From NCBI RefSeq assembly GCF_016861605.1, contig NZ_BOLM01000019.1, forward strand, positions 1 to 54,612: a DNA stretch of 54,612 nucleotides. The letters run 5' to 3'. The notes beneath the pieces are model-generated. The model searched no databases, was not told the DNA's origin, and saw only the letters and a program-made list of their open reading frames with translations. This stretch comes from Levilactobacillus wangkuiensis (GTDB lineage Bacteria > Bacillota > Bacilli > Lactobacillales > Lactobacillaceae). Made by a program: the position numbers and the translations under genes. This document shows, one piece after another, positions 46,663 to 54,612 of this stretch; positions within the stretch are counted from its first letter, which is position 1; every line of letters begins with the position of its first letter.

Positions 46663-47691
46663 TCACTTCTTTAAAACAAAGTCAGCAGCACCTTCGTCGG
46701 TAATTAACCAAGTCTGTGCTGGCGCTAAACGCATGTACGCCGCAATCGCAGCGCCCTTCTCGGCACCACCGGCGACGGCGATGACTAATTGTTTAGCGGC
46801 TAAGTCGCCAATTTCCAGCCCGATACGGGGGAACTTGCTGACGACGTGGCCCTGGTCATCATAGAAATAACCAAAGGCCTCACCCACGGCATGGGCCGCG
46901 GATAAATCGGCAATCACGTGCGGATCCATATTGCGCCGCTCGGCCATGACGAATGCCTGACCGATACCGTGAATCACCACATTACTCTGGGCAATCAATT
47001 GGAGCACTTCATGAATGGCCGGCTCGGCAAAGAGTGGCTTGTAAGTCTCCGTATTTAATTGCTCAGGCACATACAGCTGCCGAAACTCGCTGTTGGTGTG
47101 TTCAGCCATGGCAGCGCTAACTGCATTGGCTTGAATGGCTGGCGATTCACCAACCCCACCGCGAGCGGGGACAAATAACAACTGCCGATTGACGGCTAGT
47201 GCCGGTGTCAACGCGTCCGCCACGGTGGCCAACGTGTGGCCACCCATGACAGCCACGGTACTTTGGCCCTGTGGCATCTGGCCGTTCAATACTTGACTAG
47301 CCGCCTGGGCTAAGCCGTTGAGCGAGCCATTCGCCGCGGTGCTATCACCGGGCACGATGGTACAGTGGGCAATGCCCAACCGTTGTGCCAGTTCCCGTTC
47401 TCGCTGTTGACGACCGGCCAAATCGTTCATAACGGGGGCTAACCCCTGTAGAACGCGCTGACCAGTGGCCGTGATCTGCATGCCCTTCACGGACATTTGG
47501 ACAAAACCGAGTCCCGCTAAGGCATCCGTCGTTGTTCGAACCGTACGCTCCGAGCAAGCTAGCTTGGTGGCGAGGGTCCGGCGACCGACGGGTTGGAGGT
47601 TGGCAATTCCTTGCAGAACACGGAAGCGGCTGGTCAGTTTCCCAACCATCTGGGGCATAATTGCCTCGACCCACTGCCAATCTTCATGCAT
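46663..47691 (-). CDS. cggR: Central glycolytic genes regulator
   Basis: A 342-residue SorC/DeoR-type repressor of the gap operon: N-terminal helix-turn-helix (about 30-70; RRTLATKLACSERTVRTTTDALAGLG) and a C-terminal sugar-phosphate-binding domain (about 90-340) expected to bind fructose-1,6-bisphosphate. Start ATG with AGGAGG 8 bases upstream. Upstream lie its promoter and a large inverted repeat that may be its operator. Confidence 0.93.
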   Translation of the reverse strand: MHEDWQWVEAIMPQMVGKLTSRFRVLQGIANLQPVGRRTLATKLACSERTVRTTTDALAGLGFVQMSVKGMQITATGQRVLQGLAPVMNDLAGRQQRERELAQRLGIAHCTIVPGDSTAANGSLNGLAQAASQVLNGQMPQGQSTVAVMGGHTLATVADALTPALAVNRQLLFVPARGGVGESPAIQANAVSAAMAEHTNSEFRQLYVPEQLNTETYKPLFAEPAIHEVLQLIAQSNVVIHGIGQAFVMAERRNMDPHVIADLSAAHAVGEAFGYFYDDQGHVVSKFPRIGLEIGDLAAKQLVIAVAGGAEKGAAIAAYMRLAPAQTWLITDEGAADFVLKK

Positions 47692-47720
47692 CCTGCTTAC
47701 CTCCTAGTGGGACGTTATTC

Positions 47721-47754
47721 GACCAGAGGTGGCTGATAAACGCCCACCCTGGTC
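47721..47754. promoter_or_regulatory. Large inverted repeat upstream of cggR
   Basis: GACCAG-GGTGG/CC-ACC-CTGGTC around a 10-base loop, 30 bases before the cggR start and about 43 bases after the -10. Could be the CggR operator or an RNA hairpin controlling translation. Confidence 0.5.
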
Positions 47755-47796
47755 AAAAATTTAAAGGCCAACCAGAGCCAACCTTTTACGATTAAT

Positions 47797-47825
47797 AGTA
47801 TAAGTCACCACAAGCGCTTTAGCAA
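47797..47825 (-). promoter_or_regulatory. Promoter of the cggR-gap operon
   Basis: Minus strand TTGCTA (47820-47825), 17-base spacer, TATACT (47797-47802). Confidence 0.7.
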
Positions 47826-48008
47826 GTGATTCAGTCTGTTAATTTATGTAAGCCCTTACAATGGAAGAAACTGGAAAATTAGGTTGCATCAGTCCCCTTC
47901 AGAGTGACGATTTCACCGCCTGAGCGAGCCACTGTTCAGAAAAAAATGGCTAGTCGCTGCATGCCCAATCTCAATCCGTTACAGCAGCCACAAACTCATT
48001 TCCGGGCA

Positions 48009-48043
48009 CAAAAAAATCCCACACCCAAAGGTATGAGATGCCG
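48009..48043 (-). terminator. Terminator after the first tRNA-Arg
   Basis: ATCTCATACC/GGGTGTGGGAT followed by TTTTTTT on the minus strand. Confidence 0.75.
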
Positions 48044-48055
48044 TGTTGTTAGTGA

Positions 48056-48127
48056 TGCGCCCGGAGGGAATCGAACCCCCATTTCAAGAACCGGAATCTT
48101 ACGTGCGATCCATTACACTACGGGCGC
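48056..48127 (-). tRNA. tRNA-Arg(CCG), copy 1
   Basis: Read on the minus strand: 7-bp acceptor GCGCCCG/CGGGCGC, D-arm with GTGTAATGG, anticodon loop TTCCGGT giving anticodon CCG (decodes CGG), T-arm GGGGGTTCGATTCCCTC (5 pairs), discriminator A. CCA is not encoded. Identical to the copy at 49082-49153. Confidence 0.95.
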
Positions 48128-48218
48128 ATAAAAATTGTTATGAACAACACCTCAATTACTATAACTGATTTTGGATAAAAATACAAGTCAGTTTGGCTTT
48201 TTTCATGAAAAATCATGC

Positions 48219-48224
48219 TATAAT
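48219..48224 (+). promoter_or_regulatory. -10 box of the ECF S-component gene
   Basis: TATAAT, 33 bases before the start codon; no convincing -35 was found. Confidence 0.45.
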
Positions 48225-48256
48225 AACGGCATTAACTTACGTGGAGGTTTCGGTAA

Positions 48257-48856
48257 ATGACGCGACATAAGACTTTCCGCCTGGTGGTGGACGCGCTCCT
48301 CATGGCGATTGTTTTACTACAAAATATCATTCCATTTTTGGGCTACATCCCCTTTGGGCCCTTCAGTATGACGTTGATTGGGTTAACCGTCATCGTCGCC
48401 GGCACCGCCTTAGGACCGAAGGACGGCATGGCCATTGGTGGTTTCTGGGGCCTGATCACGTTCATTCGGGCCTTCACCTGGCCGTCCAGCCCGGTAGCGC
48501 CACTGATCTTTACCAACCCATTCATTTCTATTCTGCCCCGGCTATTGATGGGTCTGGCTGCCGGTGGACTGTATGCCTGGGGACTCAAGCGTCACTGGTC
48601 CCAACGACGATCCATGCAGGTCGCTGCTGGCTGTGCGGCGCTGGTCAATACGTTGCTAGTCCTGGGATTGGTCTTTATCTTCTACCAAACGCCCGCCGTG
48701 GCCACCGCGTTCGGCGCCCAGGGCAACCAAACTTTAGGCTACGTCTTAATGATTTCGTTACTCACGAATGGTGTTCCGGAATTACTATTAGATGTGCTTG
48801 TGGCGCCATTGATTGCCCTGCCCCTGCGGAAACGCTGGGATCAGATTCGTCGCTAA
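48257..48856 (+). CDS. ECF transporter substrate-binding (S) component
   Basis: A 199-residue protein with about six hydrophobic segments; the pattern IPFLGYIPFGPFSMTLIGLT and GPKDGMAIGGFWGLITF is typical of ECF S components. Works with a shared EcfT-A-A' module not in the window. I cannot assign the vitamin; pantothenate-type (PanT) is possible. GGAGG upstream. No riboswitch seen in its short leader. Confidence 0.85.
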   Translation: MTRHKTFRLVVDALLMAIVLLQNIIPFLGYIPFGPFSMTLIGLTVIVAGTALGPKDGMAIGGFWGLITFIRAFTWPSSPVAPLIFTNPFISILPRLLMGLAAGGLYAWGLKRHWSQRRSMQVAAGCAALVNTLLVLGLVFIFYQTPAVATAFGAQGNQTLGYVLMISLLTNGVPELLLDVLVAPLIALPLRKRWDQIRR

Positions 48857-48867
48857 ATTAGTTTTTA

Positions 48868-48901
48868 TTCAGAGTCTGGGATTAAATTCCAGGCTTTTTT
48901 A
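48868..48901 (+). terminator. Terminator of the ECF S-component gene
   Basis: AGTCTGGGA/TTCCAGGCT around TTAAA followed by TTTTTT. Confidence 0.85.
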
Positions 48902-49025
48902 CTGTCATTAATTAGCTTGCTAAGGGAGTGAGTGCTACACAAAAACCACGTTAGTCCTCATCTGATGGTGTACATCTATGGTTACATAGAAAGCCGGTTA
49001 CATCCTGGTGTACATTTGTCCACAA

Positions 49026-49072
49026 AAAGCCACTTGTTTGAAACAAAAAAAGCCGCAACCACAAGGGTTACG
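49026..49072 (-). terminator. Terminator after the second tRNA-Arg
   Basis: GTCGTAACC/GGTTGCGGC with wobble followed by TTTTTTT on the minus strand. Confidence 0.8.
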
Positions 49073-49081
49073 ACCAACTGA

Positions 49082-49153
49082 TGCGCCCGGAGGGAATCGA
49101 ACCCCCATTTCAAGAACCGGAATCTTACGTGCGATCCATTACACTACGGGCGC
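49082..49153 (-). tRNA. tRNA-Arg(CCG), copy 2
   Basis: Same 72 bases and cloverleaf as copy 1, 1,026 bases away, with its own terminator. CCA not encoded. The 3' neighbouring sequences differ, so the copies are independent genes rather than an assembly repeat. Confidence 0.95.
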
Positions 49154-49236
49154 ATAACAGCATCAGTATTTTTGAGTACTTAATTACTATACCTGATACT
49201 GCATATAAATTCAAGGGGCCGTCGCAAAATTTTTAC

Positions 49237-49968
49237 TTAGACGTAAATAATGGTCATCCCACCGAAGGAAATATTCCCGTGAACCCGGACTTCCGGCGCA
49301 TTCGGATCAATCTCCTGGAAACCTTTTTCCTCGACTGCGCCAAAGCTGGTATTCATATCATTTTTAACGTTCCACGTCTTGGGCAGGTAAAGTTCGACGC
49401 CACCAAACGAATCATCCACGTAGACATCTGCACCGGTTTCATTGACCTTCACGTTATCAAAGTAAACCTTGGCATTGCCCATGGATACCTTAATAATCGC
49501 GCGTTTAAAATCTTGTGACTGCAGGTAGCGGATGCTACTGCTCATGTTCACGTCCACCGTCAACTCGGGATCATCCACGTCCTGCACGTCTTCCGTCCAG
49601 TCTTGCCCCCGGTGATGCCAATCCTGACCATTGACGATGACGCGTGGGCCGTGATGGTGCCACCGCCACCGCGGCTTGATGATCAGGGACAACCCGGCTG
49701 TCAGCAAGATGGCGGCACCGAGAATCGTCCAGGGGGCTAGCGCCGCGATGCCCAACGGTTTCGCAAAGATAATCGCCAGAAACGCTAGCGAGAAGACCAT
49801 TCCCCCCACCGTTAAATGAACCAAGCTTTCCACAAACGCGGCCACTAAGAAGACCGCGACTAACAATGTCCAGAACCCAATTTGATAGGTGAAGATTCCC
49901 ATCCGGCTAGTCACTAAGATACCCGCGGCTAACACCAGGAACACACCCCAAAACCAATTTCGATGCAT
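49237..49968 (-). CDS. LiaF-like membrane protein
   Basis: A 243-residue protein: four hydrophobic segments (about 5-95), a His-rich cytosolic linker, and a C-terminal beta-helix-like domain (about 125-243; IIKVSMGNAKVYFDNV...DSFGGVELYLPKTWNV...SFGGMTIIYV) shared by LiaF/VraT and other cell-wall-antibiotic-response proteins. Its start is 5 bases after the stop of the LytTR regulator. No LiaS/LiaR pair adjoins, so it may inhibit the LytTR protein. Membrane location. Confidence 0.82.
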   Translation of the reverse strand: MHRNWFWGVFLVLAAGILVTSRMGIFTYQIGFWTLLVAVFLVAAFVESLVHLTVGGMVFSLAFLAIIFAKPLGIAALAPWTILGAAILLTAGLSLIIKPRWRWHHHGPRVIVNGQDWHHRGQDWTEDVQDVDDPELTVDVNMSSSIRYLQSQDFKRAIIKVSMGNAKVYFDNVKVNETGADVYVDDSFGGVELYLPKTWNVKNDMNTSFGAVEEKGFQEIDPNAPEVRVHGNISFGGMTIIYV

Positions 49969-49973
49969 GGCAC

Positions 49974-50420
49974 TTACCCCTTTTCCTCTAATGCGTCCTT
50001 CAACGCCTTGTAATACCGGCGCGACACGTAAATTTGTTTATGCGATTGTTGAAACCGAACCAAATTTCCGGTCACCGACTTGGTCAGCGACAAGATTTGG
50101 TTGCGATTGAGGATGGCTGATTTGGAAATCCGTTGGAAAGTCACCGGTAGGCTCTCGGCCAACTCATACAGCGGTTGCCGGGTCACGAAGACCGCGTCGG
50201 CCGTGTGAACCATGACCTGGTGATCAGCGGCTTCCAGGAAAAGGATATCCGCCACGGCCACCTGTACGCTCTGGCCCCGTTGTCGCAGGGTCAGCCGCTT
50301 GGGCGTCGTCTCGACGGTCGTAAGTGCCGCCATCAGTTGGCTAAGGTCGGTATTGGCTGCCGCCCGAATCGTCACCTCGGGCTCGGTCACCGTGTCGTCA
50401 ATTTCCACGTGAATTTTCAA
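49974..50420 (-). CDS. LytTR DNA-binding regulator without receiver domain
   Basis: A 148-residue protein: N-terminal region about 1-45 with no phosphorylation site, LytTR domain about 50-148 (VAVADILFLEAADHQVMVHT, ITRQPLYELAESLP, RISKSAILNRNQI). TTG at 50420 is chosen because GGGGGTG lies 5 bases upstream; the longer ATG frame begins before that ribosome site. Operon with the LiaF-like gene: a LytTR-regulator/membrane-inhibitor pair of the streptococcal and lactobacillar LytTR-system type, but with a LiaF-like partner. Probable autoregulation through the direct repeats upstream. Confidence 0.85.
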   Translation of the reverse strand: MKIHVEIDDTVTEPEVTIRAAANTDLSQLMAALTTVETTPKRLTLRQRGQSVQVAVADILFLEAADHQVMVHTADAVFVTRQPLYELAESLPVTFQRISKSAILNRNQILSLTKSVTGNLVRFQQSHKQIYVSRRYYKALKDALEEKG

Positions 50421-50479
50421 TCTGCCACCCCCTTTCGTTGTTCTTAGTAAACCATATCCCAATTGAAAAATAAATAGAC

Positions 50480-50522
50480 TGGTCGCAACTGGTTATTTAA
50501 CCGGCGTAAGTGGTCGTAACTG
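50480..50522 (-). promoter_or_regulatory. Direct-repeat operator candidate for the LytTR regulator
   Basis: On the minus strand CAGTTRCGACCA occurs twice (50480-50491 and 50511-50522), spacing 31 bases, i.e. three turns. Between them is a GGTTA..TAACC palindrome. Typical LytTR sites are direct repeats on one helix face. Confidence 0.7.
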
Positions 50523-50648
50523 ACTGAATACTCAGGCTTAGCGTCGTTAGCACTCTCCCAATTGACTGACAGAATACGTGACGTTTGGCCAAACTCTGTT
50601 ATGATAGTTTTAGTCAAAACGTTCAGGGTTCTTCAGCGAGTCTTTTCG

Positions 50649-50678
50649 TTTGACCTACTCTGACCATAGCGGTACACT
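50649..50678 (+). promoter_or_regulatory. clpP: clpP promoter overlapped by a CtsR operator
   Basis: -35 TTGACC (50650-50655), 17-base spacer, -10 TACACT (50673-50678). CtsR box on the minus strand: GGTCAGA-GTA-GGTCAAA (50649-50665; consensus GGTCAAANNNGGTCAAA, one mismatch) covers the -35, so CtsR represses until heat stress. Confidence 0.85.
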
Positions 50679-50736
50679 AACAACATGTTAGCAAAACGCT
50701 AGCCATTTAATAGTTAATAAGGGAGGCTATCTTGTC

Positions 50737-51333
50737 ATGAATTTAGTACCAACAGTTATCGAACAATCATCCCGTGGCGAACGGGCCTATGATATCTATT
50801 CACGACTCTTAAAAGACCGGATCATTATGTTGTCTGGTCCAATCGAAGATGACATGGCAAACGCCATCATTGCGCAGTTGCTCTTCTTGGATGCCCAAGA
50901 CTCCACTAAGGACATTTCACTTTACATCAACTCACCAGGTGGGGTCGTTTCTTCCGGCTTAGCCATTTACGATACCATGAACTTCATCCAATCCGACGTG
51001 CAAACCATTACATTGGGGATGGCAGCTTCCATGGCCAGTGTCTTGGCTTCATCCGGGACTAAGGGCAAGCGGTTTGCTTTGCCTCACGCCCAAGTGATGA
51101 TTCACCAACCATCCGGTGGTGCCCAAGGCCAACAAACTGAAATTGAAATTGCTGCTCGCGAAATCTTGAAGACCCGTCAATTGATCAACAAGATTTTGGC
51201 TGACAACTCTGGTCAACCCGTTGAACGTCTGAATCAAGATACTGAACGGGACAACTACTTGAGTGCCCAAGAAGCCGTCGATTACGGTTTGATCGACCAC
51301 ATCATGACCAATAGTAGTGAACAAAAAAAGTAA
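50737..51333 (+). CDS. clpP: ATP-dependent Clp protease proteolytic subunit
   Basis: A 198-residue serine protease; forms the 14-subunit chamber with ClpX, ClpC or ClpE. Catalytic triad: Ser in GMAASMAS, His in [15 protein letters not shown], Asp in NQDTERDNY. Ribosome site GGGAGG, about 11 bases before the ATG. Runs opposite to its neighbours; terminator follows. Confidence 0.98.
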   Translation: MNLVPTVIEQSSRGERAYDIYSRLLKDRIIMLSGPIEDDMANAIIAQLLFLDAQDSTKDISLYINSPGGVVSSGLAIYDTMNFIQSDVQTITLGMAASMASVLASSGTKGKRFALPHAQVMIHQPSGGAQGQQTEIEIAAREILKTRQLINKILADNSGQPVERLNQDTERDNYLSAQEAVDYGLIDHIMTNSSEQKK

Positions 51334-51345
51334 ACCTGTTTTAAC

Positions 51346-51380
51346 GATAGCACTGACCCCCGTGGCCGGTGCTATTTTTT
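51346..51380 (+). terminator. Terminator of clpP
   Basis: ATAGCAC..GGCC../GTGCTAT around a loop followed by TTTTTTT. Confidence 0.8.
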
Positions 51381-51411
51381 TACGCGCATTTTTTTCAGCG
51401 TAAAATTGGCC

Positions 51412-51445
51412 AAAAAAAAAGAGCCTGAGACAAAATCCCAGACTC
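51412..51445 (-). terminator. Terminator of the rapZ-yvcK-whiA operon
   Basis: GAGTCTGGGA/TCTCAGGCTC (two G-U) around TTTTG followed by nine T on the minus strand. Confidence 0.92.
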
Positions 51446-51454
51446 GCTTTTGTG

Positions 51455-51598
51455 GTACCCATTTATATGGCCGAAACGTGCGACAAAAGGCACCCGGTTC
51501 CGCTTAAAACTGATAACCAAACAATCCAAGACCAGGATTATCCGGTTATCAGCCTTAATGCTCGCCGGCTAACCGCCTTTTGACTCACTCTCCTCTGC
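51455..51598 (-). repeat. Single copy of the family C structured element after whiA
   Basis: Contains, on the minus strand, TTAAGCGGAACC..GTGCC..GTCGCACGTTTCGG, matching array unit 2 (TTAGGCGGAACC..TTGCC..GTAGCACGTTTC) over about 37 bases. It also has a GATAACC/GGTTATC hairpin and a TATCCTGG-like core in a different order. It lies between the whiA stop and the terminator, so it belongs to the 3' untranslated RNA. Confidence 0.6.
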
Positions 51599-52537
51599 CT
51601 AGGCCGTCGCTTCTTCGCGCAGCTGTTTGGCATAATCATTAATTTTGCGTAGCCGGTGATTGATCCCGGACTTGGAAATCGGACCGCCGGGCACCAGGTC
51701 GCCTAGCTCCTTCAAGCTAACCTCTTGGTGCGCCATCCGGGCCTCAGCGACTTCTCGCAGCTTGATGGGCAGTTGACCCAAACCGACCGTCGCATCGATG
51801 AACTGAATGTTATCGAGTTGGCGGGTCGAGGCATTGGCCACCTTGTCCATGTTGGCGTTCTCGCAGTTAACCAAGCGATTGACCGAGTTGCGCATGTCGC
51901 GCATGATCCGGACATCTTCGAACCGCAGCATGGCCGTCGTCGCCCCGATCAGTGATAGGAAGTCGGCAATCTTTTCGGCCCCCTTCAGGTAGGTGATGTA
52001 CCCACTCCGCCGCACGATGGTCCGTGCATTGAGGTCATAACGGTTCATCATCTCCGCAATCATCTGGTTATGTTCCTCATATAGTGAGTAAATCTCCAAA
52101 TGGTAACGGCTAGTCTCGGGATTGTTGACGGAACCACCAGCGAGGAAGGCCCCGCGGAGGTATGACCGCACCCGCATGTCATCGTTTAAAATGTCATCGG
52201 GCACAGACTCCAGCAGCTGCATGCCGTCGAAGATTCCCAGGTCGGATAAGACCTCCGTGACGCCGGTCTTGACCCGCACAATGTACAGGTTATTTTTCTT
52301 TAATTTCATCTTACGCCGAACCAACAGTTCACTTTCCAAATCATAGAACTGTTTGAGCAGCTGGTACATCCGCCGGGCAATCGCAGGATTTTCCGTTTGG
52401 ACGTTCAAGACAAAGTGGTGGTTCGCGAGCCCTAAGGCACCGTTCATCCGGATCAACGCGACCAATTCGGCTTTAGCGTTGTCTCGGTGGACCTCCAGGG
52501 TGGTTAATTCTTTCTTGACTTCACTGGCATATGACAC
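51599..52537 (-). CDS. whiA: WhiA family regulator/cell-division factor
   Basis: A 312-residue protein: N-terminal LAGLIDADG-like domain (about 1-210) and a C-terminal helix-turn-helix (about 240-300; [25 protein letters not shown]). Binds DNA; in Bacillus it affects division. Start codon GTG with GGAGG upstream. Overlapping/abutting operon rapZ-yvcK-whiA. Confidence 0.96.
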   Translation of the reverse strand: MSYASEVKKELTTLEVHRDNAKAELVALIRMNGALGLANHHFVLNVQTENPAIARRMYQLLKQFYDLESELLVRRKMKLKKNNLYIVRVKTGVTEVLSDLGIFDGMQLLESVPDDILNDDMRVRSYLRGAFLAGGSVNNPETSRYHLEIYSLYEEHNQMIAEMMNRYDLNARTIVRRSGYITYLKGAEKIADFLSLIGATTAMLRFEDVRIMRDMRNSVNRLVNCENANMDKVANASTRQLDNIQFIDATVGLGQLPIKLREVAEARMAHQEVSLKELGDLVPGGPISKSGINHRLRKINDYAKQLREEATA

Positions 52538-52539
52538 CG

Positions 52540-53553
52540 TTAAGGCCTCCGTTTCATTCGATAGCGCGGTTGCCCACTCAGGTTCAAGAGTTCATGAACG
52601 ACCTCTTGCCCGTTGTGGAACGCCCCGTTATCGCGTAATTGTAAAAAGTCGGTCGAAATGACCCGGCACCCCTGATCACGGAGTCCCTGAAAATCATGCC
52701 GAACGGGTTGAGACATTTCATCCCAACGTTGGTAATCAATGTACTGGTCGGGCACCTTACGGGTGTTGACCAATACGGTATCAATAAAGTTGGCGTTTAA
52801 ATGTTTATTCAACACACGCACGTGATCGGCGTCGGTAAAGTTTTCCGTTTCGCCCTTCTGCGTCATGATGTTGCAGATGTAGACGACCTCGGCGGAACTT
52901 TCGCGCACGGCATCCCCCACGCTCTTGATCATCAGGTTGGGCAGGATGCTGGTAAATAAGCTCCCCGGTCCCAACACGATTTGGTCCGCGTTCATGATGG
53001 CATCAATCACGGGTTGGACGGCTTGCGGCTGGTCATGGTGGTCACTGGTTTCGACCCAGACCCGCTTGATCAGCTTGTGGGCGGCCGTGATTTCCGACTC
53101 CCCACTGAGCGTACTGCCATCAGCGAACTGCGCGTGTAGTTCCAACGGCTCGTCTGCGGCCGGATAAATGTGGCCGTTGACTCGCATCAACTGGGACAAT
53201 TCCTGCACGGCATCAAAAATACCCCCCCGCATTTCTGACAGGGCGGCAATGATGAGATTGCCAATGGCGTGACCCGCAAAGAAATCATCCGTCGTTTCAA
53301 ACCGGTACTGGAATAGGTCTTTATAAATGTCTGGGACTTCCGCCAACGCCACCATGACGTTGCGAATATCTCCAGGCGGCACAACGTTCACGTAATGCCG
53401 GATGATGCCGGAGGAGCCCCCGTCATCAGCAACGGTCACGACTGCCGTGATATCAACATCTTGATCGCGTAAGTTGCTCAAGATGACCGGTAGCCCCGTG
53501 CCTCCGCCAATGACCACGATCTTGGGCCGGCGGCTGTTTGTTAGGTCTCTCAT
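52540..53553 (-). CDS. yvcK: YvcK/GlmR-type UDP-GlcNAc-binding protein
   Basis: A 337-residue protein of the CofD-like fold. Nucleotide-binding [14 protein letters not shown] and [11 protein letters not shown] near the N-terminus; later [13 protein letters not shown]. In Bacillus YvcK (GlmR) stimulates GlmS and is needed for wall growth on gluconeogenic carbon. Overlaps rapZ stop (ATGA). GlmS-linked function fits the glm genes in this window. Confidence 0.95.
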   Translation of the reverse strand: MRDLTNSRRPKIVVIGGGTGLPVILSNLRDQDVDITAVVTVADDGGSSGIIRHYVNVVPPGDIRNVMVALAEVPDIYKDLFQYRFETTDDFFAGHAIGNLIIAALSEMRGGIFDAVQELSQLMRVNGHIYPAADEPLELHAQFADGSTLSGESEITAAHKLIKRVWVETSDHHDQPQAVQPVIDAIMNADQIVLGPGSLFTSILPNLMIKSVGDAVRESSAEVVYICNIMTQKGETENFTDADHVRVLNKHLNANFIDTVLVNTRKVPDQYIDYQRWDEMSQPVRHDFQGLRDQGCRVISTDFLQLRDNGAFHNGQEVVHELLNLSGQPRYRMKRRP

Positions 53554-54434
53554 GATCGATTAGCGGACTCCTTTCGTTTGTTGATATCCCGATGGGTGAC
53601 GTGTACGGGGTACGTGTCCCCGAGGGTCTTGCCAATGCGTTGCGTCAAGGCGACCGAGCGGTGTTGCCCACCGGTACAGCCAATCGCAATCGTCAAGCTC
53701 GACTTACCCTCTTTTTTATAGCCGGGCACGATGGACGTCAACAGGCCCACGAAACGCTGATAGAAGTCTTCCGTTTGTGGTTGACTCATCACGTAATCAT
53801 AGACCGGTTGATCCAGCCCGGTTTGCTCCCGCAGCTCGGGCAGGTAGTACGGATTCGGTAGGAACCGGACGTCCATCACGATATCCGCATCGATGGGCAG
53901 GCCGTATTTAAAGCCAAACGACATGATCTCGATGTGAAATGTGTGGGTAGTTTCCGTTTCGTAGTTATGAAAAATTTCTTCCCGCAACTTCCGCGGGCTT
54001 AATTTTGTGGTATCAATGACCAACTGCGCTGCCTGACGAATGGGGGCGAGCAAGGTGCGCTCGCGCTGAATCCCTTCCATCACCCGGCCATTTCGCGCCA
54101 ACGGGTGGGAACGGCGGGTCTCCTTGTAACGGGATACCAGCTCCTCATCCGAGGCATCTAGGAAAAGCACCTGGGCGTTCATGGTCCCATGAACCGCTAC
54201 ATCGTTCAGCATCCGGACGATTTCGTCATAAAATGCCCGTGAACGCAGGTCAATCACTAACGCAATCTTGGACAGCTTCCCCGACTCGCGAACCAGGTCC
54301 CAAAATTTCGGCAGCAACGAAGGCGGCATGTTATCAATACAAAAGTAGCCTAAATCTTCAAAGCTTTGCATGGCGACGGTCTTGCCGGCCCCACTCATCC
54401 CGGTGATAATGACCAGGCGAATATCTTCTGTCAT
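53550..54434 (-). CDS. rapZ: RapZ/YvcJ nucleotide-binding protein
   Basis: A 294-residue P-loop protein: Walker [12 protein letters not shown] (residues 14-24), RLIDTTKL-like and [19 protein letters not shown] near the C-terminus (CTGGQHRSV is the family signature). In E. coli RapZ controls glmS through an sRNA; in Bacillus the homologue has GTPase activity. Start ATG 54434 with AAAGGAG upstream; the longer frame adds 29 residues without a ribosome site. First gene of the operon in this window. Confidence 0.95.
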   Translation of the reverse strand: MTEDIRLVIITGMSGAGKTVAMQSFEDLGYFCIDNMPPSLLPKFWDLVRESGKLSKIALVIDLRSRAFYDEIVRMLNDVAVHGTMNAQVLFLDASDEELVSRYKETRRSHPLARNGRVMEGIQRERTLLAPIRQAAQLVIDTTKLSPRKLREEIFHNYETETTHTFHIEIMSFGFKYGLPIDADIVMDVRFLPNPYYLPELREQTGLDQPVYDYVMSQPQTEDFYQRFVGLLTSIVPGYKKEGKSSLTIAIGCTGGQHRSVALTQRIGKTLGDTYPVHVTHRDINKRKESANRS

Positions 54435-54539
54435 GGCTCTCCTTTGCTCCTTTTCGAAAACAATCTTTATGCAGTATAACACACCGGGTGTGTCTTTTCC
54501 TAACGATTCTCTTAAATTCACCGTTTTTTGGAAACGCCC

Positions 54540-54612
54540 GATTTAAAATTGAAGTGCAACACCCCTTAAGACATTAAGGGTAAACAAATAGGCCATGGAG
54601 ACCTATACTTTT
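54540..54612. mobile_element. Possible end of an IS30-type element at the window edge
   Basis: The sequence GAAGTGCAACACCCCTTAAG, followed by a weak palindrome ACCCTTAAT..TTAAGGGGT, resembles the outer ends of IS30-family elements (GTGCAAC near the tip), by memory only. The element would lie beyond the right edge. No transposase frame is visible in the window. Confidence 0.3.

Noticed and set aside
47805..47825. cre site in the cggR promoter (AAGCGCTT core)
   Set aside because: The outer TG and CA positions and several inner ones fail the consensus; only the palindromic core is present.

Overview
The window is a chromosomal segment of a low-to-mid-GC Firmicute of the family Lactobacillaceae. 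This rests on conserved gene blocks: rapZ-yvcK-whiA-clpP, cggR-gap-pgk-tpiA-eno, secG-est-rnr-smpB, ung-pta-tsaE-GNAT and cdaA-cdaR-glmM-glmS. It also rests on a C-terminal LPQTDE sorting signal, of the LPQTxE type known from Lactiplantibacillus and relatives, and on surface proteins with MucBP, BspA-repeat and DUF5776-like modules. Genus is inference only; a Levilactobacillus/Lactiplantibacillus-like organism fits. Most genes lie on the minus strand.

Layout. 1-2.0 kb: two related lipoprotein genes, one a stub of the other. 2.0-7.4 kb: a haem-acquisition operon (three NEAT-domain proteins, an IsdE-like haem binder, a FecCD permease and an ATPase). 7.5-9.9 kb: mostly non-coding, with a structured repeat, a probable CcpA-controlled small RNA, two small genes and a four-unit tandem array of 140/141-bp structured repeats. 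9.9-20.3 kb: envelope genes (tagH, a glucosaminidase, nagB, glmS, glmM, cdaR, cdaA) separated by four more structured repeats. 20.5-31.8 kb: housekeeping and accessory genes (DUF1361 protein, Na+/H+ antiporter, murB, xth, an exonuclease, a DUF2975/XRE pair, an aldo-keto reductase, GNAT, tsaE, pta, ung, a LURP-one-like protein). 31.9-41.7 kb: two surface proteins around glnQ, smpB, rnr, an esterase, secG and a ClC antiporter. 41.9-47.7 kb: the glycolytic operon with its regulator cggR. 48.0-49.2 kb: two identical tRNA-Arg(CCG) genes flanking an ECF S component. 49.2-50.5 kb: a LytTR regulator plus LiaF-like protein, with a direct-repeat operator candidate. 50.6-54.4 kb: clpP under a CtsR box, then whiA, yvcK and rapZ. 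The right edge may be the end of an IS30-type element.

How the genes work together. Amino-sugar supply (nagB/glmS/glmM/murB), c-di-AMP synthesis (cdaA/cdaR) and wall turnover (glucosaminidase, tagH) form one envelope-biosynthesis theme. The NEAT proteins probably pass haem to the IsdE-like binder and the ABC importer. CcpA (cre site), CtsR and probably CggR and LytTR control individual transcripts.

The least explained content is non-coding. One family is five interspersed ~190-250 bp elements folding into a closed multi-hairpin structure with compensatory base changes (family A/B). The other is the tandem 140/141-bp array with a related single copy next to whiA (family C). All positions, motifs and pairings were read by eye; no database search or folding program was run.
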